A DNA stretch of 64,000 bases from Isoetes taiwanensis (Eukaryota; Streptophyta; Lycopodiopsida; Isoetales; Isoetaceae), in contig JAJEKV010000002.1 in the NCBI GenBank assembly GCA_021234155.1, forward strand, positions 31,611,645 through 31,675,644, in the 5' to 3' direction. Each line of letters starts with the position of its first letter. The stretch's first letter is position 1. The position numbers and the translations under genes were made by a program. The notes beneath the pieces are model-generated. The model was given only the letters and a program-made list of their open reading frames with translations, was not told the origin of the DNA and made no database searches. Positions 35,128-43,187 of this stretch are shown here, one piece after another.

Positions 35128-35728
35128 TAGGGCGGATTTGGGGTCTCAAAATGGCCCCGAAAGAAAAATTCCATGTCATATTTTCTCTTGCTTATTAATT
35201 GTACTTTCCTTCTCTTTAATCGCAATAAATACTCAAAAAGTAACTTCATCAATTAGTTTTTGGGCCATAACTTTTGATTCATAGCTTCAAATTGCAAGAT
35301 TTTTGTTTCATTGGATGCGGAATCAAAAGTTCTATCCAACAGTATATGGGTTGAATATATTTTAATCTAATTTAGATGACCAAAAGTTAAAAAAAAAACG
35401 AGAAAAAACCTGGTTTTTTGCATTTTTTTTTAGTCTTTCCTTTTATTAAAAGCATATCAAGGCTATACTCATTGGAAAGATCTCGCCATGGGCTATCCAA
35501 CGCAACAAACGGCGTGCAATTTGGACATCACAATCACAAGTTATAGCAAAAAAACAATGCATTTGAGTTAAAAAGTGCAATTATTACAGTACTATTTATT
35601 GCAGAAGTGCCACGTAATACTGATTTTCATTTTGAATTCCTCTCTTTCATTGGCTTGAAGGTACTATGACGTGGATATTAGAAATTAAAGTTAAGGGCCA
35701 TTTTGAGACCCCAAATCCGCCCTAATGG
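35124..35728. mobile_element. 605-bp element with 34-bp perfect terminal inverted repeats
   Basis: Positions 35124-35157 and 35695-35728 are perfect inverted copies over 34 bp, beginning CCATTAGGGCGGATTTGGGG. The interior is AT-rich and noncoding. If the conserved end is GGGCGG, the borders are TA on both sides, or TTA/TAA, which are not direct copies. So no clean target duplication is visible. The element sits exactly where the host retroelement lacks its protease and RT. Probable MITE; the superfamily is undecided. Confidence 0.7.
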
Positions 35729-35739
35729 TCGACATTCGT

Positions 35740-37031
35740 GGGTGTCTCCCATCCCATCTCCGCTAACGCCGTATTTATCACAAATGGGCAATTATGTGTC
35801 CGATGTCCTGGCTGAAAGCACCTGAAGCACAACTGCGTTTCAATACATTCCTGCCTCTTCTCCTTGGGGATGGACTGTAAGAACTGCTTCACTACTTTGG
35901 AGTAGTTTGACCCACCTCCCTGTTCCTTAAAGCTAATCTGCTTTTTGTCCTACTTGCCAACATTTGCATTGCCTTGTTTCCCGTAATTTGCGTTGTACTG
36001 AGGTCTATTAGCTGCTGAACTTGTTGCTCTTGGGTTGTAGCTTTCTGTAGCCTTCCCCTTGTCCTGATAGTACTGCTGCCTCGGTCCACTCTCTTGGGAT
36101 CCCTTCCTTGCAAGCTCACTGCTTTAGACTCTGCTTCTGACACTGTCTTGGGGTTTATTGCTCTCACCAACTTCCTAATCTCCTCGTTCAAGCCGTCAAT
36201 GTATCCCTCTACTGCATGCCTTTCGCTCAATTTCGGCACATAGAGCCTCAGCCTCATGAACTCTTCAGTGTACTTCTAGACTGTCTTATTGCCCTGCTGC
36301 AACCTGTAAAACTGCTGCATCATATGACACTTGTGTTTCCTTGACACATAATGACGCTTAAATGCTTTGGCAAACTTCTTGAATCTGCAGCCGTCCCTGC
36401 TTAACCCATGGGCTTTGGCATAGCTTTTCCACCAAATCCTGGCTGCTCCCTTAAGGTTGGCTGTTGCTACCCTGCCCTTGTCCTTATCCTTCATGCTATA
36501 AGCATTCCCATACTCCCTCATTTCATCCAACCATGCCTCGGCCTCCATTCCGGACCTGCTATCCCCTGAGAACTGTTCCAACTTCCTGGCTTTCCACACA
36601 TTGCTCAGTGCTGAGTCAACTTTCTTCTGATAGTCGGCTTCTGCCCCGTCCCTATCACGGTTGGGACCCTCCCGGCGGTCTTGTCGCTCATTCTCCTGCT
36701 CATCAGGCTCGGAGTCGGAGTCGGAACTAGAGTTGGAGGAATCTGTGCTGGGTGACCTCCTTCTCCGGCTTCTCTTCTTTGCCTTGACTGCTCTGCCGGC
36801 CGGTGTTTCAGGTAGTTGGACATTCTGGTCTGGTCACATTGCTGCCAGCAAGGCTCTTATTTCGTGGATGTCCAACCTTATCTGCGATATTTCCTCCTCT
36901 GGGGTTGGTGCCTCAAACTTTTGGTACAGGTTCCTTGGCTGGAATTGCCTTGGCGGTGTATGTTCTTTCGGAAGTTGTCTATCTTGATCCACATTCCTGG
37001 GTACTCTAGCTGCATACACATTAGATTGCAC
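35740..37031 (-). pseudogene. Gypsy gag with CCHC zinc knuckle, two in-frame stops
   Basis: One frame runs from about 37031 to 35892, broken by a TGA at 36834 and a TAG at 36276. It has an acidic/basic linker (KKRSRRRRSPSTD, SSSDSDSEPDEQE), then a capsid region: MEAEAWLDEMREYGNAY, KGAARIWWKSYAKAHGL and KYTEEFMRLRLYVPKLSERH. After another frame change the zinc knuckle CFRCFQPGHRTHNC (35829-35788) is intact and ends at TNVDH next to the inverted-repeat element. The capsid would package the element RNA. It is decayed and not functional. Confidence 0.85.
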
Positions 37032-37193
37032 TCTTGTGATTAGTTGTTTGTTTTGTTATTGCATTGACTTGTTTGATGATATAATTGTGGGGACAAAATA
37101 TATCAAGAGACATGTGTAGTAACATCACTTATATTCATGGATATAATAGTTTTACATTCATAAAATAGACATAGAAAATTGAAAATTTTAATT

Positions 37194-37700
37194 CTATTCG
37201 TGGAGTCTTTTTATATAATCTAGGTTGTCCTCCAAGAATTTCTTCACTTGGGCTGTGCCAACCGTTCGCCCCAAGTTCCTCAGCATGTTGGTGGTCATTC
37301 CTCCTTGGAGTGCGGTCACCAAGTCTTCAATCCTTCTGTCTGATATATAGGCTGCGGTGACTGCCAACCTGCCTTGTCGCCTATAAGGGACCGCGAAGTC
37401 GAAGATGCTTAGAGCTATTGTCCTCTTGACAAGGATGACATGCTCGATGTTTGGGGCCATACGAGCATGTCTACCGAATCCTGAGAGGGCAACAAGCATA
37501 AAAACTCCTTCTTCCCCACATGGGCTGAATTGGCGGTGTATAACCGCTATCCTTCCATCAGTGAGCAAAGGTAGATAGAACCTGAGGGCTTTTTCGTGCC
37601 CTGCCTCCCCTGCCTCCTCGCCGGATCTGATCACAGCCCTGTGTCTTCCGGAGTATTCATCGACCAGTACTTCTATCATTTCCCTGTAGTCGCTGAACAT
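37194..37700 (-). CDS. ORF-D: unrecognised 168-aa protein of the minus-strand element
   Basis: The frame is fully open from MFSDYREMIEVLVDEYSGRH to KKFLEDNLDYIKRLHE. It is a mixed alpha/beta-looking soluble protein without signal peptide, membrane helix or motif known to me. It lies 160 bp upstream of gag and about 50 bp after ORF-C on the same strand. A sequence this long without stops in a decayed neighbourhood suggests that it was under selection until recently. It may be the second half of one longer protein with ORF-C, since they are closely spaced. Confidence 0.5.
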   Translation of the reverse strand: MFSDYREMIEVLVDEYSGRHRAVIRSGEEAGEAGHEKALRFYLPLLTDGRIAVIHRQFSPCGEEGVFMLVALSGFGRHARMAPNIEHVILVKRTIALSIFDFAVPYRRQGRLAVTAAYISDRRIEDLVTALQGGMTTNMLRNLGRTVGTAQVKKFLEDNLDYIKRLHE

Positions 37701-37749
37701 GGAAGATGCTAAGCTAATGCTGCCTTTGGCTAGTGTTGCTCCTGAGGTG

Positions 37750-38283
37750 CTAGGTATTTCCCTCTGATTCCCATCCGTCCTGGATTGCCATGAACTCCTC
37801 CTCTGTGGGTAACTCCTGTTGAGCCATCATCTGCCTGATGCCGGTGTAGGCTTCTATGTCCGTCGATGATTGGCCAGTGTACGTCCGGGCCTCCCTTATG
37901 CTGATGGGGAAATCCTGTGTCTCCCGGTCGATGAAGTTGTCTAGGTCCGGTTGTTGACGTAGGAGATGTAGGAGCTCGTCTATCCTGTAGCCCCTGTCCC
38001 TGCACTCTGGGAGGTTCCTGATGTCGTGGAGGCCCAAGTATGCTTCTCCTTGGATGATTATCGGGGTTAAGCTTGTGATGCCTAGCCCAAGTGGTGGAGC
38101 CGTCCTTGTGGTTCTAAGCCTCTCTTCAAACCTCTGAAGTTCCTGCTCAGCTTGCTGCCTTTCTTGTGCCGGGTTGATGTCGATGATGTCTTCTATGTCC
38201 GACCCACGTCCTTCATCTTCCTCCTGCTCTGCCTCCTCGTACTCAAGAAGCATCTGCTCTTCTTCACCTGCTGCCATGGCCAT
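37750..38283 (-). CDS. ORF-C: unrecognised acidic 177-aa protein
   Basis: The ATG-led frame starts MAMAAGEEEQMLLEYEEAEQ and continues acidic (EEDEGRGSDIEDIIDI), then a coiled-coil-like Gln/Glu/Arg stretch, then a region with PECRDRGYRIDELLHLLRQQ and ISIREARTYTGQSSTDIEAY. The frame is also open upstream of this ATG, as far as the edge of the 38378-38951 insertion, so the true start may have been cut off by that insertion. A possible original start, MFQNPGCQLSETTSIG, lies just beyond the insertion at about 39000. No family is recognised. Confidence 0.45.
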   Translation of the reverse strand: MAMAAGEEEQMLLEYEEAEQEEDEGRGSDIEDIIDINPAQERQQAEQELQRFEERLRTTRTAPPLGLGITSLTPIIIQGEAYLGLHDIRNLPECRDRGYRIDELLHLLRQQPDLDNFIDRETQDFPISIREARTYTGQSSTDIEAYTGIRQMMAQQELPTEEEFMAIQDGWESEGNT

Positions 38284-38377
38284 AGGCTCAATCTCTAGGG
38301 GTTGGACAGATGGTTCTCCTATCTGGGTTTGGGCTCTATGGGATAGGAAAATAGCTACAACTGCGGTATATGAGAAA

Positions 38378-38951
38378 CAGTGTTGTCACGTACTTAGTGT
38401 ACAGTACTTGTACAGTACGTCTTCCAAGGTACTGTACCTTTTATGTACTTTAGAGTTTTTTAGTACGTTATGTACGTTTGCCATGTGCTGTTCTGTTTTA
38501 TGTATAGTACGTACAGTACGTTACGTACAGGAAAAATATAAAGTTCTTTATGTAAATTTTGCAAATTTGCACTTGAGGTTAGACTTTTTTGAGGATTTTC
38601 TATAAGATCCAAACTATAAGGAGTTGATAAGAGATCTGGCTGGTCAAATAAGAACCCACAATAAAAAAATTCATGTATGGATTGAAATTAGTACTAAAGC
38701 AAAGAAATATAAGCACAAAAAATTTACCTGCTCTTTGTCGAACACTACAAGAGCTAGAAACATACAATTAGAGTTTTTTTAGCCTTGAAATTGACATTAG
38801 ACATTAGGGAGGCACAAAATTATCTTGAGGATATGATTTAAGCTCATAAAAGAAAAAAAAAATTGACCCTACATTTTAGAGGTACAAGACGTACTGTACA
38901 CTACCCAACTATAAGTACAAAATCGTAGTGTACGGGTACTTAAACAACACT
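38378..38951. mobile_element. GTAC-rich inverted-repeat element (hAT-like MITE?), about 574 bp
   Basis: The left end CAGTGTTGTCACGTACTTAG and the right end, read inward, AGTGTTGTTTAAGTACCCGT, are inverted with gaps. Subterminal zones are crowded with GTAC palindromes (GTACAGTAC, ACGTAC, GTACGT; about 38388-38530 and 38888-38940). CAGTGTTG-like ends are seen in hAT elements, but no 8-bp target duplication could be found. The interior is AT-rich and noncoding. It interrupts the ORF-C region. Confidence 0.55.
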
Positions 38952-39026
38952 TCACCCAATGGATGTGGTCTCAGACAGTTGACACCCTGGATTCTGAAAC
39001 ATGGTTGGTAAGGTTTTGCGCGTTGT

Positions 39027-39032
<6 letters not shown>

Positions 39033-39059
<27 letters not shown>

Positions 39060-39443
39060 CAACCGTAGAAATTTGAAGCTCTTTAGGCTTCTTGCGGAGT
39101 TGGGTTTTCGGCCTCGCTTCGTCCACATTGAGAAATGTCTCCTCCTATTTACAGCTACTGACATATAATTAGGTAAGCGGCTGGCCTTGTTTTCTAAGTA
39201 CTTGCCTACTTGCAGAGCTGTACGAAGGGCCATGCTTGGAGCAAAGTATCCTATGCAAGGGGGGAGTTCTACTAGAGAAGGACCTGTTTTTGCATGGAAC
39301 TCAGTCATAATCTCCTGGTAATAGGGAGTCGCATTGATGGTTGCATCGATCTCCTTCTGAAAAACAGTGAAGACCGAGTAGATGTCAGCTTCAGCCACAT
39401 GAACAGTGGCGTTGTACCATCGCCTAAATGCAGAGGTTGCCAT
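39033..39443 (-). CDS. ORF-B: unrecognised 136-aa protein
   Basis: The frame is intact from MATSAFRRWYNATVHVAEAD to AVEHVV. The C-terminal third is strongly basic (NRRRHFSMWTKRGRKPNSAR), suggesting nucleic-acid binding or a nuclear signal. No family is recognised. It has its own promoter-like region on the minus strand: TATAAATAG 111 bp upstream, telo-box-like AGGGTTTT, and two hairpins at 39737-39810 and 39941-40014. The same arrangement precedes ORF-A. Confidence 0.5.
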
Positions 39444-39553
39444 AATACTAGAGCTGATGGGGATGTCAAACAGATGGGGAAGCGCCTTCGGGAGCTGGAA
39501 AATCGCCTTGGAGTGAGGAGCAAATGGGTAGGGTGCAAATGAGGGTTGTGGTC

Positions 39554-39562
39554 CTATTTATA
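39554..39562 (-). promoter_or_regulatory. TATA box (TATAAATAG) before ORF-B
   Basis: The minus strand reads TATAAATAG 111 bp upstream of the ORF-B ATG. About 10 bp farther upstream lies AATTAGGGTTTTGTC, a telo-box-like motif. The identical TATAAATAG lies before ORF-A at similar distance. Confidence 0.6.
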
Positions 39563-39736
39563 GACAAAACCCTAATTTTGGAAAATTTTAGGGTTTGGGA
39601 ATATCTATGATTCTGAGGTGCTGCTATGCAATTCATAGGCAAACTAAGTTAAAGAATACATCCTAAGTATCCTATTGCAACAAATTTCATCTAATTTGGA
39701 GAAAGCTGGGGCAAGTTAGGTCAATTTTGGGATTGA

Positions 39737-39810
39737 CCACTCACACACTGCGCGAGAGGCTAATCCAAAAATCTCGGATTGGCCCTGGGTGCACTCTGTG
39801 AGAGGTGGGG
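39737..39810. repeat. Hairpin repeat H1
   Basis: The left arm CCACTCACACACTGCGCGAG then GGCTAATCC pairs with GGATTGGCC and GGTGCACTCTGTGAGAGG on the right, around the loop AAAAATCTC. It is one of four near-identical copies (H1-H4). Confidence 0.85.
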
Positions 39811-39940
39811 CTCTGTTTGGGTCTAGGATGACTCAATTTCTGCAATCTAAGGGTCAATTCCTACTTATCTCGATGAGTTAGGTCGGATTGTGCCCTTACT
39901 TTCTACATTTGGCCAAGTCTTGGCAAAGATCAGTGGTCGA

Positions 39941-40014
39941 CCACTCACACAGTGCGCGAGAAGGCTAATCCAAAAATCTCGGATTGGCTCCTGGTGCACT
40001 CTATGAGGGGTGGG
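39941..40014. repeat. Hairpin repeat H2
   Basis: CCACTCACACAGTGCGCGAG, GGCTAATCC, loop AAAAATCTC, GGATTGGC, GGTGCACTCTATGAGGGGTG. It starts 204 bp from H1. The arms are complementary with few mismatches. Confidence 0.85.
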
Positions 40015-40329
40015 GTCAAAATCACTGAGTTTTGGTCCAAATTTGGTAATTCCAAATGCATATATCATTAACACAACCTAATTACTTACAATTTTACACT
40101 TTAACATGATCAAAACTTAAATTTGTATTTACAAAAAATTATTTACAATAAACTAGCAATCTTTTTTCTTAATGAATCTGGCTAGTTTTATGTCTCTAGG
40201 CATACAAGTTACTCTCCAGGTGTTGTCAAACTCCTGCCAAATTTCGCGGGTGAGTGGGATCAACAGCCCGTAGCTCCTCTGAAAATGGCAGATCTCCCGA
40301 GCAGCTCTCGCGAAGTATGAATCCGCCTT

Positions 40330-41198
40330 TCACTTCATTGGCTTCTTCGGAGGTGCTGGTCTTTCTGGGGGCGGGTTCAGGGTGTTCTTCTTCGACGGTC
40401 TGCCTCCTTCCACGTAAGTCACCTTGTGCTCCTCGTAATACTTGGAGTACTCCTCATACATTTTCATGTATTGGTTGTACTCCTTCAATTTCTTTCGGTA
40501 CTCTTGCTCATGCTTGAGTACGTAGGACTCCCTTGTTGGCTTGGGCTTTTTAGCGTCTGCAGTTGGCTTGGGCCATTTGGGGTAGGGTGGTGGTGCTGCT
40601 GCCAATTCCTCCTCCTCGGCGTCTGCATTTGAGGGTCCCGAGCCTTCAGCTGGGCGGGGGACCCTTGTCTCCTCATCTGACTCAGTGTCAGAGGATGCGG
40701 GTGGCCTATCGGGCTCCCGCTCTGTTATTGTAACCCCTTTTGCCGGTGTAGATTTCATTTTTCGCCAGGGTTTCTTCGGCAACTCCGGGTCTTTTCCTTT
40801 CTCCTCCCTCTGCTTCTTGCGCTCCTCCTTCCTTCTCTTTCGTTCCAGCTTCTCTTCCTTCTCTTCCTCTTTACTTCCCTCTTCTCCCTCCCTCTCTTCT
40901 CCATCTCCTTCAGTCTCTGCACCATTTCCTGCGCCATCTCTTCATCTTCGTCTTCCTCCTCGTTTTGTCCTCCATCACCCTAGCTTTCAGGATTCTCCTG
41001 CTCTTGCGTATCCTGGGCGTGCTCCTCCTCCTCTTGGTGTTCCTGATCCTCCTCTTGGGCATCAGGATTCGCGTCCGGATCCTGCTCTCGCCTGGCTCGC
41101 TCCTGAGCCTCTCTTGCCTTTTGTTGAGCAGCAAGTTCTTGGGCACTGACGAAATCGTCGGGCACGACCACTCGAGCAGTTTGTTTGGTGCGGGCCAT
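40330..41198 (-). pseudogene. ORF-A: charged protein starting with a histone H3-tail sequence; one stop, one frameshift
   Basis: The minus-strand ATG at 41198 opens MARTKQTARVVVPDDFVSAQ. Residues 1-9 equal the initiator Met plus histone H3 residues 1-8, including the Lys4 site; similarity stops at residue 10. Then come Gln/Glu/Arg-rich and acidic stretches (EEDQEHQEEEEHAQDTQEQE). A TAG at 40980-40982 follows residue 72. The same frame stays open to 40755 with a basic stretch (KRKRRKRSWNEREGRR). A frame change at about 40780-40800 leads into a Pro/Lys/Tyr-rich part (PPPYPKWPKPTADAKKPK, YNQYMKMYEEYSKYYEEH) ending at 40330. It is probably a formerly single protein of roughly 290 residues. No enzyme domain is visible. 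It may have been a chromatin-directed factor; this is inference. Confidence 0.6.
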
Positions 41199-41301
41199 GT
41201 TTTGAAATAGCTTGATCGCCTTCCGGGCGCCTGAAAATTGCCTTGTTAGGCGGAGGGCTGCTAACTGGAGAAGGAAAGAGAAAATGAGGAACCCTAATGG
41301 T

Positions 41302-41310
41302 CTATTTATA
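41302..41310 (-). promoter_or_regulatory. TATA box (TATAAATAG) before ORF-A
   Basis: TATAAATAG on the minus strand lies 104 bp upstream of the ORF-A ATG, with AAACCCTAAATTCC (telo-box-like) about 10 bp farther upstream. The layout matches ORF-B. Confidence 0.6.
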
Positions 41311-41416
41311 GGTCTGGGGAATTTAGGGTTTGGACCTGCAATTTCATGTTGTACAATCCTGCAAGGTATTAATGTAGGTAGGATGAATACATTAGGTTTG
41401 TCTAGGCAAAAAGTGT

Positions 41417-41482
41417 CCACCACTGCGCGGGAGGCTAATCCAAAAATCTCGGATTGGCCCAGGGCACACTCTGTAAGGGGTC
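41417..41482. repeat. Hairpin repeat H3 (left arm shortened)
   Basis: CCACCACTGCGCGGGAGGCT, AATCC, loop AAAAATCTC, GGATTGGCC, GGGCACACTCTGTAAGGGG. Compared with H1, H2 and H4 the left arm lacks about 7 bases. Confidence 0.8.
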
Positions 41483-41621
41483 ACCCCTTTTTGGCTCCAA
41501 TTTTCAATTTACAAGGTATTTCTTAGTGTTATAACATGAAAATCTAGCTCAAATCTATGGATTAAGCTGCTCTACACTATCAAATTACACTAATTATGCA
41601 TCTATCTAGGTCAACATGGGC

Positions 41622-41696
41622 CCACCACTCACACAGTGCGCGAGAGGCCATTCCAAAATTTTTGGATTGGCCCTGGGCGCACTCTGTGAGGGGTCA
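41622..41696. repeat. Hairpin repeat H4
   Basis: CCACCACTCACACAGTGCGC, GAGGCCATTCC, loop AAAATTTTT, GGATTGGCC, GGGCGCACTCTGTGAGGGG. It starts 205 bp from H3, the same spacing as H1-H2. The loop differs from the other copies but the arms still pair. Confidence 0.85.
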
Positions 41697-41885
41697 CACC
41701 TTTTTGGCCATAATTTCTAGGGTTTTTGCTAAAAATTCTTACTAACTTAGCATTTTTCTACTTATTGCACTAGAGATTGGAATTTTTTTTTCCAATTTTG
41801 AGATTCATGCTTGGGTGGCTATTCCCAAGACTGGAAGTCTACTATTAGTCCTAACAGGGAATGGTCAGTGCTCGATCTTGGTCTG

Positions 41886-41908
41886 CCAAGATCATGCTTT
41901 GATAACAC
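41886..41908 (-). other. Primer-binding-site-like sequence of the minus-strand element
   Basis: Directly after the LTR end (GACATTACA, ending at 41909) the minus strand reads GTGTTATCAAAGCATGATC. TATCAAAGC is close to the TGGTATCAGAGC primer site complementary to initiator tRNA-Met seen in many plant LTR elements (and at 45604 in this window). Confidence 0.5.
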
Positions 41909-43187
41909 TGTAATGTCTCCTACTTCATCTACGATGCTCTCATCGTATCAGAAGGCGGAGTTCATCACCCTGACAGCCAAACCGGCAGGGGCCATCCACC
42001 TGATACCAATCCCATGGACTGAGTCAGCAAGGGAAGAGTGCCCCGTCTTCCTTCGGGTCGACCTAGCTGCGGAAGCGCGAATAAACATGAGCACATAACA
42101 TCAATATATCAACAAGTCACCTCGAAGGGTGAACACATCACAAATATACAACAACATCAATAGCATCAACAAAGGGGAATCCTACCCAAGGCTCAAACTC
42201 GTGGGGGAATGACTGACGACTTGAGTCTCCAGAAGTCAATGCAGACCGAATTCATGGCAATTGGATTGGGCTGGCATAAGAACATGGATGTTGGGTAGTC
42301 CACTCCATCCGCCCCTTCCGTGCGCACTTTGCAGAGTAGGTTGAAAAGTATTGGGACCGGACCGTAGCCTGCGGGGTGCCTAGCTAAGAGGAGAGTTGCC
42401 TCCCCTCCAGAGCCATGCATGCCCATCACAGGTAGCTAGAGGGCCACTGCCTGTATTCGACTTGAACCTCATTGAAGGTAACGCATTACCCAAGAGGTGT
42501 CGGGCTCATGCCTTGCCCTCAGTGGCAAAGCATTAAGCCTAGCCCACTAAGATCCCTGGTAGGCTTTACACACTAGAGGGATCAATATGTGATAGGACAA
42601 CTCCTCCTTATTCTACCGGTCTAGCCCCGCCACCCACAACCAGACGGGCTCTTGTGCACATGCCGCATTAATTGGGGATTAATGAGGCTATCTAGGATCA
42701 TCTGCTATAGAGGCTTTTAGGGTCTCTACCCCCCTTCCCAATACATGGAGATCATAGAGTGGAATCACTTATCATCATCAAAGAACTGAATGTAGAATAA
42801 CATTTACTCTATCTACCTAAACATCCAGAGTTAAGTTCCTTTGTTAGAGCTTGTGATCTCGAAACCTAGAAGGCCTCTAAGTCTGAACTAACATGCTAAA
42901 CCAACTCATTGCTGGGCTAAAATGCGGCATTGCACAACAGAATGACCATTTACCTGATCCCTGACTCGCTCCTCCTCCTTGGAATGTGTCCATGCCTTCG
43001 TTTAGGCTGAAGGCGGTTGCTGCTGGAAGATCTGTTGTGCAAATGCGGCTTTTCAGAGCCTGGCAATGCGAATAGGGTCTTGGCTTGGCCGGAATGACCC
43101 AAGGAAACCCTAATTGCAAAAAGAAGAATGGCTTAGGGTTTAAGGGGAAAGCCCTTATATGGAGACTTTTAGGGTTAGGTTAACATT
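41909..43187 (-). repeat. 5' LTR of the minus-strand element, larger (distal) part
   Basis: Reverse-complemented, this 1279-bp stretch aligns colinearly with the plus-strand copy at about 53330-54619. Shared phrases include CATTCCGGCCAAGCCAAG, GATCACAAGC, GTATTGGGAAGGG, GTAAAGCCTACCAGGGATCT and TGATGGGCATGCAT. The LTR ends ACATTACA at 41909. Its first 174 bp are at 52740-52567, separated by the younger element. Short open frames in it are not genes. Confidence 0.8.

Noticed and set aside
40685-41149. 154-aa Ser/Pro/Leu-rich open frame on the plus strand
   Set aside because: It is the antisense of the Glu/Arg/Lys-rich ORF-A; the composition is an automatic by-product.
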